64,000 nucleotides of DNA, from positions 124,001-188,000 of the forward strand of contig NZ_QJRF01000074.1 of NCBI RefSeq assembly GCF_013393345.1, read 5' to 3'. The notes below the pieces were generated by a model. It was given only the letters and a program-made list of their open reading frames with translations. It was not told where the DNA came from and made no database searches. Below, in pieces: positions 1 through 8,191 of this stretch (position 1 is its first letter; every line of letters begins with the position of its first letter). Source of the DNA: Pseudomonas taiwanensis (lineage in GTDB: Bacteria > Pseudomonadota > Gammaproteobacteria > Pseudomonadales > Pseudomonadaceae). The translations under genes were made by a program, and so were the position numbers.

Positions 1-425
1 GCCTGAAGCAGTCCGCCGACCTGCACACCAACCGCATCGGCCAGTGGCAGGCGTTGCAATGGTTCGGCACCGAACAGTACCGCCAGCACCTGGCCGAGCT
101 GCGTGATTTCTATCGCGTGCGTCGCGATTCCATGCAAGCCGCACTGGAGGAACATTTCGGTGAGCTGGCCACCTGGGAAATTCCCCAGGGCGGGCTGTTC
201 TTCTGGCTGACCCTGAAACAGCCGCTGGACACTCGCACGCTGCTCAAGCCGGCGCTGGAACAGAATGTCGCCTTCATGCCGGGCGAACCGTTCTTCATCG
301 ACCCGGACAAGCACCCGGGTCACCTGCGCCTGAACTTCAGCCATGTGGCGCCTGAGCGCCTGGGCGAAGGTCTGAAACGACTCGCAGGCGTCATCCGCCA
401 GGCCCAGGCTGCGGAAGCTGCCTGA
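1..425 (+). CDS. PLP-dependent aminotransferase, C-terminal part
   Basis: Reading from base 3, this gives about 140 residues of the C-terminal small domain of a class I/II (MocR/2-aminoadipate-type) aminotransferase; the 5' part lies outside the window. Visible signatures are PQGGLFFWLTL, FMPGEPFF and the arginine-containing HLRLNFSH, which in this family binds the substrate carboxylate. The PLP lysine is not in view, so the substrate cannot be given. The stop at 423-425 is 18 bases before the downstream GST gene, suggesting co-transcription. From memory the same pair is PA1654-PA1655 in P. aeruginosa. Confidence 0.85.
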   Translation, partial: LKQSADLHTNRIGQWQALQWFGTEQYRQHLAELRDFYRVRRDSMQAALEEHFGELATWEIPQGGLFFWLTLKQPLDTRTLLKPALEQNVAFMPGEPFFIDPDKHPGHLRLNFSHVAPERLGEGLKRLAGVIRQAQAAEAA

Positions 426-443
426 CCACAGAGGGGTAGAGCG

Positions 444-1046
444 ATGTACAAGGTTTACGGCGACTACAAATCCGGCAACTGCTACAAGGTCAAGCTGATC
501 CTCAATCTGCTCGGCCTGCCGTACCAGTGGGTGCCGGTGGACATCCTCAAGGGCGAGACCGAGCGCCCTGAATTTCTCGAGAAGAACCCCAATGGCAAGA
601 TCCCGGTCCTGGAGCTGGAAGACGGCACCACGCTCTGGGAATCCAACGCCATCCTGAACTTCCTCGCCGAAGGCAGCGACCTGTTGCCCGCGGAGCCGCG
701 CCTGCGCACCCAGGTGCTGCAATGGCAGTTCTTCGAGCAGTACAGCCACGAGCCCTATGTCGCGGTGGCGCGCTTCATCCAGCTCTACAAGGGCATGCCG
801 GAAGATCGTCTGGAGGAGTACAAGGTCTGCCAGGTGCGCGGGAACAAGGCGCTGAAGGTGATGGAGAAGCAGCTGCAGCGCACGCCGTACCTGGTGGGGG
901 ATCGCTACTCCATCGCTGATATCGCCCTCTATGCCTACACCCATGTGGCCCATGAAGGCGGATTCGACCTGTCCGGCTACCCGGCGATCCTCGCCTGGCT
1001 GGACCGCGTGGCCAGCCATCCCCGGCATGTGGGGATGTTCGACTGA
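444..1046 (+). CDS. Glutathione S-transferase family protein
   Basis: A 200-residue protein, the usual GST length. The N-terminal thioredoxin-fold domain (about residues 1-78) has YKSGNCYKVKL near the start, the cis-proline motif NGKIPVLEL and the glutathione-contacting WESNAILNFL. The helical C-terminal domain carries YSIADIALYAY, the conserved N-capping/hydrophobic-staple motif. It probably conjugates glutathione to electrophiles in the cytosol; the substrate is not predictable. It lies 18 bases after the aminotransferase and is followed by a strong hairpin terminator, so it ends the transcription unit. The start is supported by the GAGGGGTAGAG ribosome site just upstream. Confidence 0.88.
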   Translation: MYKVYGDYKSGNCYKVKLILNLLGLPYQWVPVDILKGETERPEFLEKNPNGKIPVLELEDGTTLWESNAILNFLAEGSDLLPAEPRLRTQVLQWQFFEQYSHEPYVAVARFIQLYKGMPEDRLEEYKVCQVRGNKALKVMEKQLQRTPYLVGDRYSIADIALYAYTHVAHEGGFDLSGYPAILAWLDRVASHPRHVGMFD

Positions 1047-1061
1047 AGTTATCTGATCTAT

Positions 1062-1094
1062 GAAGAAGCCGGCGCAAGCCGGCTTCTTCGTTTC
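1062..1094 (+). terminator. Rho-independent terminator after the GST gene
   Basis: A perfect 12-bp stem (GAAGAAGCCGGC with its complement) closes a GCAA loop; a short T-rich stretch follows. It sits 16 bases after the GST stop codon. Confidence 0.8.
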
Positions 1095-1212
1095 TGGCGA
1101 ACAGTGGGCGCGTGGCGGATATCCGTTGCTCCGGGCTGTGCGGTGACCCCTATCAGCGAACCCGCGCGGTGACTCGAAAGCCTGTTCACGTCTGCAGGTT
1201 GTTCTCATCTTA

Positions 1213-1254
1213 TTGATTGGAATCAAGATTTTTCCCACTGCCAGCCACTAGCCT
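1213..1254 (+). promoter_or_regulatory. ANR/FNR box and promoter of mhr
   Basis: TTGAT-TGGA-ATCAA at 1213-1226 is a perfect match to the ANR/FNR consensus TTGAT-N4-ATCAA. A possible -10 hexamer, TAGCCT at 1249-1254, would start transcription near 1261. That puts the box centre about 41.5 bases upstream, the classic class II activator position. This predicts low-oxygen induction of the downstream hemerythrin. Confidence 0.85.
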
Positions 1255-1307
1255 ACCGGCCGTTTCGATCTTTCAGACAACGCCGGGCGGCACGGTGAGG
1301 AGAACAA

Positions 1308-1769
1308 GTGGTGTATCTCGAGTGGGAAAGTGATCTGGACACCGGCATCGAAGTCATCGATGGCCAGCACAAGCGCATCGTCGAGATGATCAATGGATTG
1401 CATGCCGCCCAATTGCAGATGGACAAGGCAGCTGTGGCACGGGTGATCGAGGAAGTGGTCGACTACACGCTGTCGCACTTCGCCTTCGAGGAAACCCTGC
1501 TGGAAGATGCCGGCTACCAGTTCAGCCGGGCGCACAAGAAGGTCCACGAACTGTTCATCCGGCGGGTCAACGTGTTCCGCACGCGTCATCAGGCCGGTGA
1601 TGACGTGGCCGACGAGCTCAAGGATCTGCTTGGTCGCTGGCTGTTCAATCACATCCGTAATGACGACGCCAACTACGTCGAAGCGGTCAAGGCCAACATG
1701 CAGCAGTTGACGCGGGACGACAGCAACGGCGGCTGGCTTTCGCGCTCGATGAGGCGATTCTTCGGTTGA
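1308..1769 (+). CDS. mhr: Bacteriohemerythrin (microoxic hemerythrin)
   Basis: A single-domain hemerythrin of 153 residues that binds O2 at a non-haem di-iron site. All expected ligands are visible: His21 (GQHKR), His57 and Glu61 (HFAFEE), His76 and His80 (HKKVH), His115 and an Asp at 119/120 (HIRNDD). The C-terminal tail [13 protein letters not shown] is shared with the P. aeruginosa protein as I remember it. The GTG start at 1308 follows GAGGAG by 5 bases; a second GTG at 1311 is the alternative. A perfect ANR box lies about 90 bases upstream, in line with a role in oxygen binding or delivery under low oxygen. It is monocistronic. Confidence 0.93.
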   Translation: MVYLEWESDLDTGIEVIDGQHKRIVEMINGLHAAQLQMDKAAVARVIEEVVDYTLSHFAFEETLLEDAGYQFSRAHKKVHELFIRRVNVFRTRHQAGDDVADELKDLLGRWLFNHIRNDDANYVEAVKANMQQLTRDDSNGGWLSRSMRRFFG

Positions 1770-1871
1770 GGGCAGGCCGCAGCCTGGTTTCTGCATTCAT
1801 GGCGGACCTTCCAGCCTTGTACTAAGTTGGACGCTCCAGCCTGCCAACAGGCGTTTCCGGGAGTGTCGACC

Positions 1872-2219
1872 ATGAAATACCGAGGCAGTTGTCACTGCGG
1901 GAAGATCGCCTTTGAAGTGGAAGGCAACCTGGAGCAGGTCATGGAGTGCAACTGCTCCTTGTGCAGTCGGCGCGGCTATCTGCTCTGGTTTGTCCCGCGC
2001 GAGCAGCTCAGGCTCGCCACGCCCGAGTTCGATCTTTCCACCTACCGCTTCAACCGCATGCACATCGCCCATCATTTCTGCGCCAACTGTGGCTGCGCGC
2101 CCTTCGGCGAAGCGACCGATCCCAAAGGCAAGGCCATGGCGGCAGTGAATGTCCGCTGTCTGGAGGATGTTCCCGTCGACGGGCTCAAGGTGGTGAAGGT
2201 GGACGGCAAGAGCTTCTAG
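1872..2219 (+). CDS. GFA / Mss4-like zinc protein (CENP-V/GFA family)
   Basis: A 115-residue protein of the glutathione-dependent formaldehyde-activating fold. Zinc ligands are visible as GSCHCGKIAF, the CNCSLC box and the CANCGC box. The ATG at 1872 is chosen because the family begins just before the GSCHCG motif; an in-frame upstream start at 1827 would add 15 unlikely residues. True formaldehyde activity is shown for few members, so the substrate is unknown. The stop codon directly abuts the convergent small gene on the other strand. Confidence 0.85.
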   Translation: MKYRGSCHCGKIAFEVEGNLEQVMECNCSLCSRRGYLLWFVPREQLRLATPEFDLSTYRFNRMHIAHHFCANCGCAPFGEATDPKGKAMAAVNVRCLEDVPVDGLKVVKVDGKSF

Positions 2220-2432
2220 TCAGAAGCTCAGGCAGCTCACCAGGCCGCTGTCGAAAAGTTTTCCCAGCGCTTCTTCGGCCTCTGCCTCATCTTCAGCGGC
2301 CAGAAGCCATTCGCCGCTTGCTCGCGCTTCCAATTGGCCGCCCAAGGCGAGGCTGTGCAAATAAGGCAGCAGGTGCCGGGTGTTCTGGCGCGAAGCGCGG
2401 ATCAGTATCGGGTGGGGAGTTGCGGTCGACAT
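2220..2432 (-). CDS. Small hypothetical protein (70 aa)
   Basis: An acidic protein of about 70 residues beginning MSTATPHPILIRAS, with a run rich in Glu and Ala (EDEAEAEEALGKLF) in its second half. I do not recognise the family; the pattern of a short beta strand, helix and acidic helix resembles small ligand-binding or signal-transducing folds, but this is only an impression. The ATG at 2432 is preferred over an in-frame ATG at 2495, which would add a compositionally odd, Arg/Pro-rich leader. It converges on the GFA gene with no gap. Confidence 0.5.
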   Translation of the reverse strand: MSTATPHPILIRASRQNTRHLLPYLHSLALGGQLEARASGEWLLAAEDEAEAEEALGKLFDSGLVSCLSF

Positions 2433-2568
2433 GGTCCATCTCCTTCCATTCGGCATGTGATGGGGTGGTCTCTGGAATGCCAGATTGCGCGACATCCCGG
2501 AGAATCCCGATATCCAATTGCCTGGAAAAATCCCTGACCAATAGTCCCGGCACTTTGGCGCGGCAACA

Positions 2569-2594
2569 AAAAAGCCGGCTTGCGCCGGCTTTTT
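2569..2594 (-). terminator. Terminator downstream of folE
   Basis: An 11-bp stem AAAAAGCCGGC / GCCGGCTTTTT around a TTGC loop has T runs in both directions. It lies 17 bases past the folE stop and can end minus-strand transcription. Confidence 0.85.
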
Positions 2595-2610
2595 CGGGGA
2601 CAGCGATAAC

Positions 2611-3159
2611 TCAGTTGTTGATCAGGCTGAGGAATTCGCTGCGGGTGGCGGCGTTCTCGCGGAACTCGCCGAGCATCACCGAGGTGACCATGGAGGAGTT
2701 CTGCTTCTCAACACCGCGCATCATCATGCACATGTGCTGGGCTTCGATGACCACGGCCACGCCAAGAGCGCCGGTGACCTGTTGCACGGCTTCGGCGATC
2801 TGGCGGCTGAGGTTTTCCTGAATCTGCAGCCGGCGGGCGAACATGTCGACGATGCGCGCGACCTTGGACAGGCCCAATACCTTGCCGTTGGGGATATAGG
2901 CCACGTGGGCCTTGCCGATGAACGGCAGCAGGTGGTGTTCGCAGAGCGAGTACAGCTCGATGTTCTTCACCAGCACCATTTCGCTGTTGTCGGAGCTGAA
3001 CAGGGCGCCGTTGGTGACTTCCTCCAGCGTCTGCTGGTAGCCGCGGCAGAGGTACTGCATTGCCTTGGCGGCGCGCTTCGGGGTATCGAGCAGGCCTTCG
3101 CGGGAGACATCCTCGCCGAGCTGGCCGAGGATCGCGGTGTAATGCTGTTCCAGGGACAT
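2611..3159 (-). CDS. folE: GTP cyclohydrolase I (FolE type)
   Basis: Converts GTP to 7,8-dihydroneopterin triphosphate, the first step of tetrahydrofolate (and tetrahydropterin) synthesis. At 182 residues it is a typical cytosolic homodecameric FolE. The zinc ligands are visible as Cys73 and His76 in LCEHHLLPF and Cys144 in [24 protein letters not shown] is the family signature. Pseudomonads often carry two folE paralogues, and from memory this copy corresponds to PA1674. It is followed by a terminator and appears monocistronic; 224 bases separate it from the Smr gene upstream, enough for its own promoter. Confidence 0.95.
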   Translation of the reverse strand: MSLEQHYTAILGQLGEDVSREGLLDTPKRAAKAMQYLCRGYQQTLEEVTNGALFSSDNSEMVLVKNIELYSLCEHHLLPFIGKAHVAYIPNGKVLGLSKVARIVDMFARRLQIQENLSRQIAEAVQQVTGALGVAVVIEAQHMCMMMRGVEKQNSSMVTSVMLGEFRENAATRSEFLSLINN

Positions 3160-3383
3160 GGAAATTCCTGTGGGGATTTACGCAAAGGCGCAGGGTAGGG
3201 CGCGAAGGGGCGGCTGGCAAGGGCACCATGCGCCAGTGCGAGTCATTTTTCAGGCACGGGCAGACGGTTGGCCCAGTGCTCCGCCCAATCCGCGAGGGAC
3301 AAGCAGTGTTGTAACAGTTCTTCGCCATCCACCCTCAGGCAGCAACCCGCCTCACCATTTTCCGACGCGCAGCAGATCCGTGG

Positions 3384-3971
3384 TTATTCGTCGCGACCGT
3401 CGAGCATGGTCCGACGCAGCATCACATAGACGGCGCCGGTGCCGCCGTGCTTCGGCAGGCAGGAGGTGAAGCCGAGCACCTGCGGGTGCTGGCGCAGCCA
3501 GGTGTTGACGTGGCTCTTGATCAGCGGTCGCTTGCCGTCCAGGCGTGCCGCCTTGCCATGGGTCACACGCACGCAACGCACTTCGAAGCGGGTGGCTTCG
3601 GCAATGAAGTCCCAGAGTGTTTCGCGGGCCTTTTCCACGGTCATGCCATGCAGGTCGAGGCTGCCGTCGAAGCCGATCTGGCCTTGTTTGAGTTTGCGCA
3701 TCTGGCCTTCCTGCACGCCGTCCCGGGCCCAGTGCAGTTCGTCTTCGGCGCCGACGTCGATGACGAACTGATCGGACAGGCCGTCGACCTTGACGTTGGC
3801 CACGCTGAGGGTCGCATTCTGCCGACGGTTGGCCATCTGCTTCTGGTCAGCGCGTACCTTGCCGGTGTCGGCGCGATCATTCTGGATGCGCTTCACGCCG
3901 CGCATCTGGTCGGCGAACAAGGAACTTTCGTCGTCGTTCCAGGAGTCGTTTTTCTGGGTGTCGTCTTGCAT
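3384..3971 (-). CDS. Smr-domain DNA/RNA endonuclease-like protein
   Basis: A 195-residue protein with a charged N-terminal half and a C-terminal Smr domain. The Smr signatures are LDLHGMTVEKAR (the LDxH motif), VTHGKAA and the closing GGTGAVYVML, equal to the family's TGxG-type motif. Smr domains are related to MutS2 and can nick DNA or cleave stalled mRNA; the stand-alone YdaL/SmrA-type members have DNA endonuclease activity. Its role here is inferred from family only. It lies 50 bases downstream of a small membrane-protein gene on the same strand. Confidence 0.85.
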   Translation of the reverse strand: MQDDTQKNDSWNDDESSLFADQMRGVKRIQNDRADTGKVRADQKQMANRRQNATLSVANVKVDGLSDQFVIDVGAEDELHWARDGVQEGQMRKLKQGQIGFDGSLDLHGMTVEKARETLWDFIAEATRFEVRCVRVTHGKAARLDGKRPLIKSHVNTWLRQHPQVLGFTSCLPKHGGTGAVYVMLRRTMLDGRDE

Positions 3972-4021
3972 GCAGGCCTCCGCGAAGGGCGGCTAGTTTA
4001 CCCAAATGACTCGTGCGAGGC

Positions 4022-4342
4022 TCAGTCGCGTTTCTTCATCAGATGGGGCGACATGCTGAGGCCGTCGCGGCGCCGCGAACGCCGCCGGCAGAGGCGCCAG
4101 GCGAGTATGCCGATCCAGAGGAAGAGCAGGCCGAAGAGCAGCAGCACGATCGCCGCGCCAGTGCTGTCGTTGAGGGGGCCGAGGGCAGGGGAGCGGCCAA
4201 GGAGGGTGGCGGTGCCGGCCATTGCCAGCAGCACGCCAAACACGGCGAAGAGCGCGGACAGGGCCGCTGCGAATCGCCAGCGCCAGCTACCTGGGCCCCG
4301 TGGGCGGAGGCGGCGGGCATCGAAACCATCGGATAACTTCAT
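4022..4342 (-). CDS. Small inner-membrane protein (2 TM)
   Basis: A 106-residue protein with a basic N-terminus, a first membrane segment around residues 23-47 (AAALSALFAVFGVLLAMAG), a short loop and a second around 63-82 (GAAIVLLLFGLLFLWIGIL), then a strongly basic tail (RLCRRRSRRR). By the positive-inside rule both ends should face the cytoplasm. I cannot name a function. From memory a similar gene lies at this place in P. aeruginosa (PA1676 region). It is 50 bases from the Smr gene and may be co-transcribed with it. Confidence 0.65.
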   Translation of the reverse strand: MKLSDGFDARRLRPRGPGSWRWRFAAALSALFAVFGVLLAMAGTATLLGRSPALGPLNDSTGAAIVLLLFGLLFLWIGILAWRLCRRRSRRRDGLSMSPHLMKKRD

Positions 4343-4445
4343 CCGGACGTCCTCTTACTTGATCGGGGTATGACCGGCGCCAGCTGGCGGTTGTTCCGGT
4401 CCACCCCGTCGCGGATGTCGCGGGATGTAACGACGCTTCCCTGGA

Positions 4446-5042
4446 TTAGATAAGCGCCTTGGCCTGCGGCACCACGCTGGCGAAGTTGTCGGCGAGTGCG
4501 ATCACCTCGACACGGTGCATGTCTTCCGCGCTGATGACGCCGCCGTCGACGGTCGGCAGGTCGCGGGTTGCGCAGGCGGCGCTCACCAGCGTGCAGCGAT
4601 AACCATAGTCCTTCGCAGCGCGGACCGTGGTGCTGATGCTGGAATGGGTCATGAAGCCGCAGACGATCAGGTCAAGATGGCCGATTGCCTGCAGGCGGTC
4701 GTGCAGGTCGGTGCCGGCGAAGGCGTTGGGCAGGCGCTTCTCGACGACGATCTCGCCCGGCAGGGGCGCGACTTCGGGCAGGTGCTCACCGCGCTCGCCG
4801 CGGGGGTCGAAGATGCCGCCAGGTACGCCAAGGTGCTTCACGTGGACAATGGCGCTACCCATGGTCCGGGCAGTGGCAAGGAGACTGGCGATTTCGCCGA
4901 GTGCGGCATCCAGGCCGGGCAGGGCAAGAACGCCGCTGCGGTACTCTTCCTGAGCGTCGATGATCACCAGGGTGGCATTGTTCAGACTGGCGGGCGGATA
5001 GCCACGGCCACTGAGCTGGAACATGGATTTCGGGGCGGACAT
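4446..5042 (-). CDS. Isochorismatase-fold cysteine-hydrolase-like protein, Cys replaced by Ser
   Basis: A 198-residue single-domain isochorismatase/nicotinamidase fold protein. The Asp of the triad is in LVIIDAQEEY and the Lys in VVEKRLPNAF. The nucleophile motif, normally T-H-x-C-V-x-T-x-R, reads GFMTHSSISTTVRAA, so the cysteine position is serine (codons TCC AGC). Members with a full triad hydrolyse C-N bonds in amides such as nicotinamide or N-carbamoyl compounds; this one may be inactive or use another mechanism, as EntB-type enzymes do. The ATG at 5042 is preferred; an in-frame ATG at 5072 adds ten residues. It is divergent from prmB. Confidence 0.8.
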   Translation of the reverse strand: MSAPKSMFQLSGRGYPPASLNNATLVIIDAQEEYRSGVLALPGLDAALGEIASLLATARTMGSAIVHVKHLGVPGGIFDPRGERGEHLPEVAPLPGEIVVEKRLPNAFAGTDLHDRLQAIGHLDLIVCGFMTHSSISTTVRAAKDYGYRCTLVSAACATRDLPTVDGGVISAEDMHRVEVIALADNFASVVPQAKALI

Positions 5043-5266
5043 GCGAATCTCCAAGTACGACATGGCCACCATTGTCCGCCCTGCGACGGAATAAGTGAAC
5101 CATGGACCAAGGTCCAGTTGCCCTGCCAGGGCGTGACGGCCAGTTGCCGGGCAGCGGGGATCGCGGATCGAGCCGCAGATGGGCGCTTCCGTTCGTCGGC
5201 TGTCGCGGGCTGCCCCGGGGCGGCAGGGGTGATAGAATCTGCGGCCCGTTTCCTGAGGTAGTTGCC

Positions 5267-6181
5267 GTGTCTGAATCCCGCCTGCGCACCCTGCGTGATT
5301 ACATCCGCTGGGCTGTCAGCCGTTTCCATGCTGAGAACCTGTTCTTCGGTCACGGCACCGACAACGCCTGGGATGAGGCTCGCCAACTGGTACTCGGCGC
5401 GCTGCACCTGCCCTATGAGATTTCCGACAGCTATCTGGATTGCCGTCTGGAAGAAGACGAGTGCGTCCGCCTGCGCGAGTTGCTGCACCGGCGTATCGAA
5501 GAGCGCGTGCCGGTGGCCTACCTGCTCGGCGAAGCCTGGTTCTGTGGAATGCCCTTCGTCGTGGACGAGCGGGTTCTGGTGCCGCGTTCCCCCATCGCTG
5601 AACTGATCCAGCAGCATTTCGCGCCCTGGCTGCCCCAGGAGCCGGCACGCGTGCTCGACCTTTGCACGGGCTCTGGCTGTATCGGCATTGCTTGCGCTCA
5701 TACCTTCCCCGAAGCCGAGGTGGTGCTGGGCGATCTCTCGTTCGACGCGCTGGAGGTGGCCAACCTGAACATCGAGCGCCACGGCCTGGAGGATCGGGTC
5801 TATACCGTGCAGGGCGACGGCTTCGATGGATTGCCGGGGCAGCGCTTCGACCTGATCGTTTCCAATCCGCCTTACGTGGATGCCGAAGACTTCGCCGACA
5901 TGCCGGCCGAATACCAGCATGAGCCCGAACTGGGCCTGGCCTGCGGCAATGACGGCCTGGACCTGGTGCGGCGCATGCTGGCCGAAGCGGCCGATCACCT
6001 GACCGAGAAAGGTTTGCTCATCGTGGAAGTGGGCAACAGTCAGGTGCATATGGAGGATATCTACCCGGAGGTGGACTTCCTCTGGCTGGACTTCGAGCAC
6101 GGTGGCCACGGGGTATTCATGCTCAGCGCCAAGCAGTGCCGGGAGCACCAGGCGCTGTTCCGCTCGCGCTTGAATCCCTGA
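5267..6181 (+). CDS. prmB: 50S ribosomal protein L3 glutamine methyltransferase
   Basis: Transfers a methyl group from SAM to the side-chain nitrogen of a glutamine in ribosomal protein L3. The 304-residue product has an N-terminal helical domain and a Rossmann methyltransferase domain with [13 protein letters not shown] (SAM motif I) and the catalytic [10 protein letters not shown]. The GTG start at 5267 gives the sequence [17 protein letters not shown], typical of PrmB, after TGAGG; longer upstream reading lacks family resemblance. It is not next to prfA, which marks it as PrmB and not PrmC. Confidence 0.93.
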   Translation: MSESRLRTLRDYIRWAVSRFHAENLFFGHGTDNAWDEARQLVLGALHLPYEISDSYLDCRLEEDECVRLRELLHRRIEERVPVAYLLGEAWFCGMPFVVDERVLVPRSPIAELIQQHFAPWLPQEPARVLDLCTGSGCIGIACAHTFPEAEVVLGDLSFDALEVANLNIERHGLEDRVYTVQGDGFDGLPGQRFDLIVSNPPYVDAEDFADMPAEYQHEPELGLACGNDGLDLVRRMLAEAADHLTEKGLLIVEVGNSQVHMEDIYPEVDFLWLDFEHGGHGVFMLSAKQCREHQALFRSRLNP

Positions 6182-6190
6182 CCCGTCGGG

Positions 6191-6970
6191 TCAGCGGGTT
6201 GTGATCCAGATCAGCAGGCCAGCCTGGAAAACCGCAAAGGCCACCAGGCACGCAATGGTAAAGCGCAGTCCGCTGTCCTCTCGCTTGTAGACGGCGATGC
6301 GCTCTTCCAGTTTGCGAATTTCCACTTCCTGCCGATGCAGGTTCTGATCCGCCTGTTCGAGCATTGCAGCGGCTTCCTGCAGCCCCACCAACTGGACCTT
6401 CTCGCGATGCCAGTCGCCGTGCAGCTCGCTGAGCCGCCCGGCGCCGTAACTGGCTTTGAGCTGTAGGTTGTCCAGGTACTCGATCCCGAAGCCTTGCGCC
6501 TTGAGCACATGGTCGCGGCGCAGGCGCGCATCGTTGTCCAGGGCATCCTTGGCCGGCAGGGCGCCACCTTCGACGCGATAGTGCGCCCAATGCTGCTTGG
6601 CCCAGGCGATGCCCTGGGCCAGGAGGAAGCGGCCCAGACCGCGGTTCTGTGGCTCCAGGTTCAACCCGTTTTCCGGGCCGAAGCGAACTCGCTTGCCGCG
6701 GTGGTCCACCCAGACTTCCAGCAAATTCTGCTCCTTGCGCACTTTCTGCCCGGGAAGTCCGACGCTCAGGCGCAGCACGCTCTGCTCCTTGCTGTGGCGT
6801 TCCACGCGTCCGAGTTCGACAAAGCGCAGCGGTCGTGAGCCGGTGTGCCGGTCGATTGGGAGGGGCGCGAGCCGTAGCAGGTCGAACTGTTCCGCCGCCA
6901 GCTCGGACCACGGATGGGGCTGGGGGGCGGCTTCTTCGACGCTCTGCTGTTCGGCGGGGCTTTCGGTCAT
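6191..6970 (-). CDS. Membrane-anchored GNAT-like protein with coiled coil
   Basis: A 259-residue protein converging on prmB. Residues about 85-185 look like a GNAT-type acyltransferase fold: a strand LLEVWVDHRGKRV, then NRGLGRFLLAQGIAWAKQHW where family members have the acyl-CoA loop and helix, and KAQGFGIEYLDN near the end, as in the usual GF-phi-x-x terminus. A coiled coil (about 190-230, rich in Glu, Gln, Leu) follows, then a single C-terminal membrane segment (FTIACLVAFAVFQAGLLIW). The GNAT assignment is by eye and uncertain. The ATG at 6970 is chosen because it follows a plausible ribosome site; further upstream residues look random. Confidence 0.65.
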   Translation of the reverse strand: MTESPAEQQSVEEAAPQPHPWSELAAEQFDLLRLAPLPIDRHTGSRPLRFVELGRVERHSKEQSVLRLSVGLPGQKVRKEQNLLEVWVDHRGKRVRFGPENGLNLEPQNRGLGRFLLAQGIAWAKQHWAHYRVEGGALPAKDALDNDARLRRDHVLKAQGFGIEYLDNLQLKASYGAGRLSELHGDWHREKVQLVGLQEAAAMLEQADQNLHRQEVEIRKLEERIAVYKREDSGLRFTIACLVAFAVFQAGLLIWITTR

Positions 6971-7077
6971 CGGGAAGTACCTTGTAAGGGCCGGTGGCGA
7001 TGAAGCTGGTACGTCAGTGCAATATTCTGCGCGCAACTGCCCTTATTAGGCGAGATTTCCTACAGAACCTTTCGCCT

Positions 7078-8058
7078 TTATCGACTGACTTTCGAGTTTC
7101 TGGAGTCGAACTGCTGCTGAATGAACGCCAGGATGCGTTCGCCCAGTTCCCGAGCCAGGGGCAGGTTCGGGTTACCGTAGGAGGCCAGTTGCTGCTCCAT
7201 GTCCATGGGGACGATGCGCAACATGTGGTTCATGCCTTCGATGATCGCCAGCTCCGCGTCAGGCCGTGCGGCCTTGAGCTGCTCCGCGTCGCTCACGCTG
7301 ACCTGGATGTCGTGGCTGCCCTGCAGGATAAGCGCCGGGATACGCAGTCGACCGAAGGCTTCGGACGGGTCCTGACGGAACAGGGAAATCAAGTAAGGCT
7401 GCACGCTGGGCCGGAACAGCACTTCCAGCGATTGCGGCACCTCGGGCACTTGCTGGCCCGCACGCAGACTGGCCAGCAAGGCTTCGCTCTGGCGCAGAAG
7501 TGGCGGCGGCAGGCGGCTCTGCAACTGGTCGCGCAACAACTGGTCGATGGGGCGGGCGCTGCCGGAGATGCTCACCAGCGCATCCGCGCCGGCCGCTTCC
7601 GCTGCCAGGCTGGCAATCAGCGCGCCCTCGCTGTGGCCGATGAGGATGAGTCGCGAGAAGCGCGGGTCATGTTTCAGGCGTTGGCCCCATGCCGCCGCAT
7701 CGCGGGCATAGAGTTCGATGCTGAGTTGGCGTTCGTCGGTGCCGGCGTCCTGGCTGCCGGCAATGCCGCGCTTGTCGTAGCGCACGCTGGCGATGCCATT
7801 GCGGGCGAGCAGTTGGGCGAGTTTCTTCAGGCTGTTGTTGCGTCCGCCGAGTGGGTTGTTGCCGTCGCGGTCGGTGGGGCCGGAGCCGGCGATGATCAAC
7901 GCCACCGGTACCGGTTGATCGGTCTTCGGGCGAAGCAGGGTGCCGCGCAATACGCCATTGCCGGTGTCCAATTCGATGGGACGTTGCAGCACGCTCTGGG
8001 GGGCGGCCTGGGCCAGGCTGGCGAGGAGGGGAAGGAGTAGAAGGAAGAGTCGCAGCAT
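7078..8058 (-). CDS. Secreted alpha/beta hydrolase
   Basis: A 326-residue protein with a cleavable signal peptide (about residues 1-18, [18 protein letters not shown]) and an alpha/beta hydrolase domain. The likely catalytic triad is Ser143 in GHSEG, Asp250 in GSHDIQVS and His278 in GMNHML; the oxyanion region is [11 protein letters not shown]. It resembles the YcjY/dienelactone-hydrolase-like periplasmic esterases, substrate unknown. The ATG at 8058 is the only start giving a good signal peptide. It is divergent from aroC with about 130 bases between. Confidence 0.87.
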   Translation of the reverse strand: MLRLFLLLLPLLASLAQAAPQSVLQRPIELDTGNGVLRGTLLRPKTDQPVPVALIIAGSGPTDRDGNNPLGGRNNSLKKLAQLLARNGIASVRYDKRGIAGSQDAGTDERQLSIELYARDAAAWGQRLKHDPRFSRLILIGHSEGALIASLAAEAAGADALVSISGSARPIDQLLRDQLQSRLPPPLLRQSEALLASLRAGQQVPEVPQSLEVLFRPSVQPYLISLFRQDPSEAFGRLRIPALILQGSHDIQVSVSDAEQLKAARPDAELAIIEGMNHMLRIVPMDMEQQLASYGNPNLPLARELGERILAFIQQQFDSRNSKVSR

Positions 8059-8191
8059 CGGGACGGAGTCGGTTGTCGGTTGGCGGGTTGGACGTGACTG
8101 GCGGCGCAAGGTTCGAGGGGTGAACTGGCCAGGCGCCGCGGGTATACTGCTCGACCTTCGAATCGAGGCCCATTTCTGCGGAGCACTGTGC

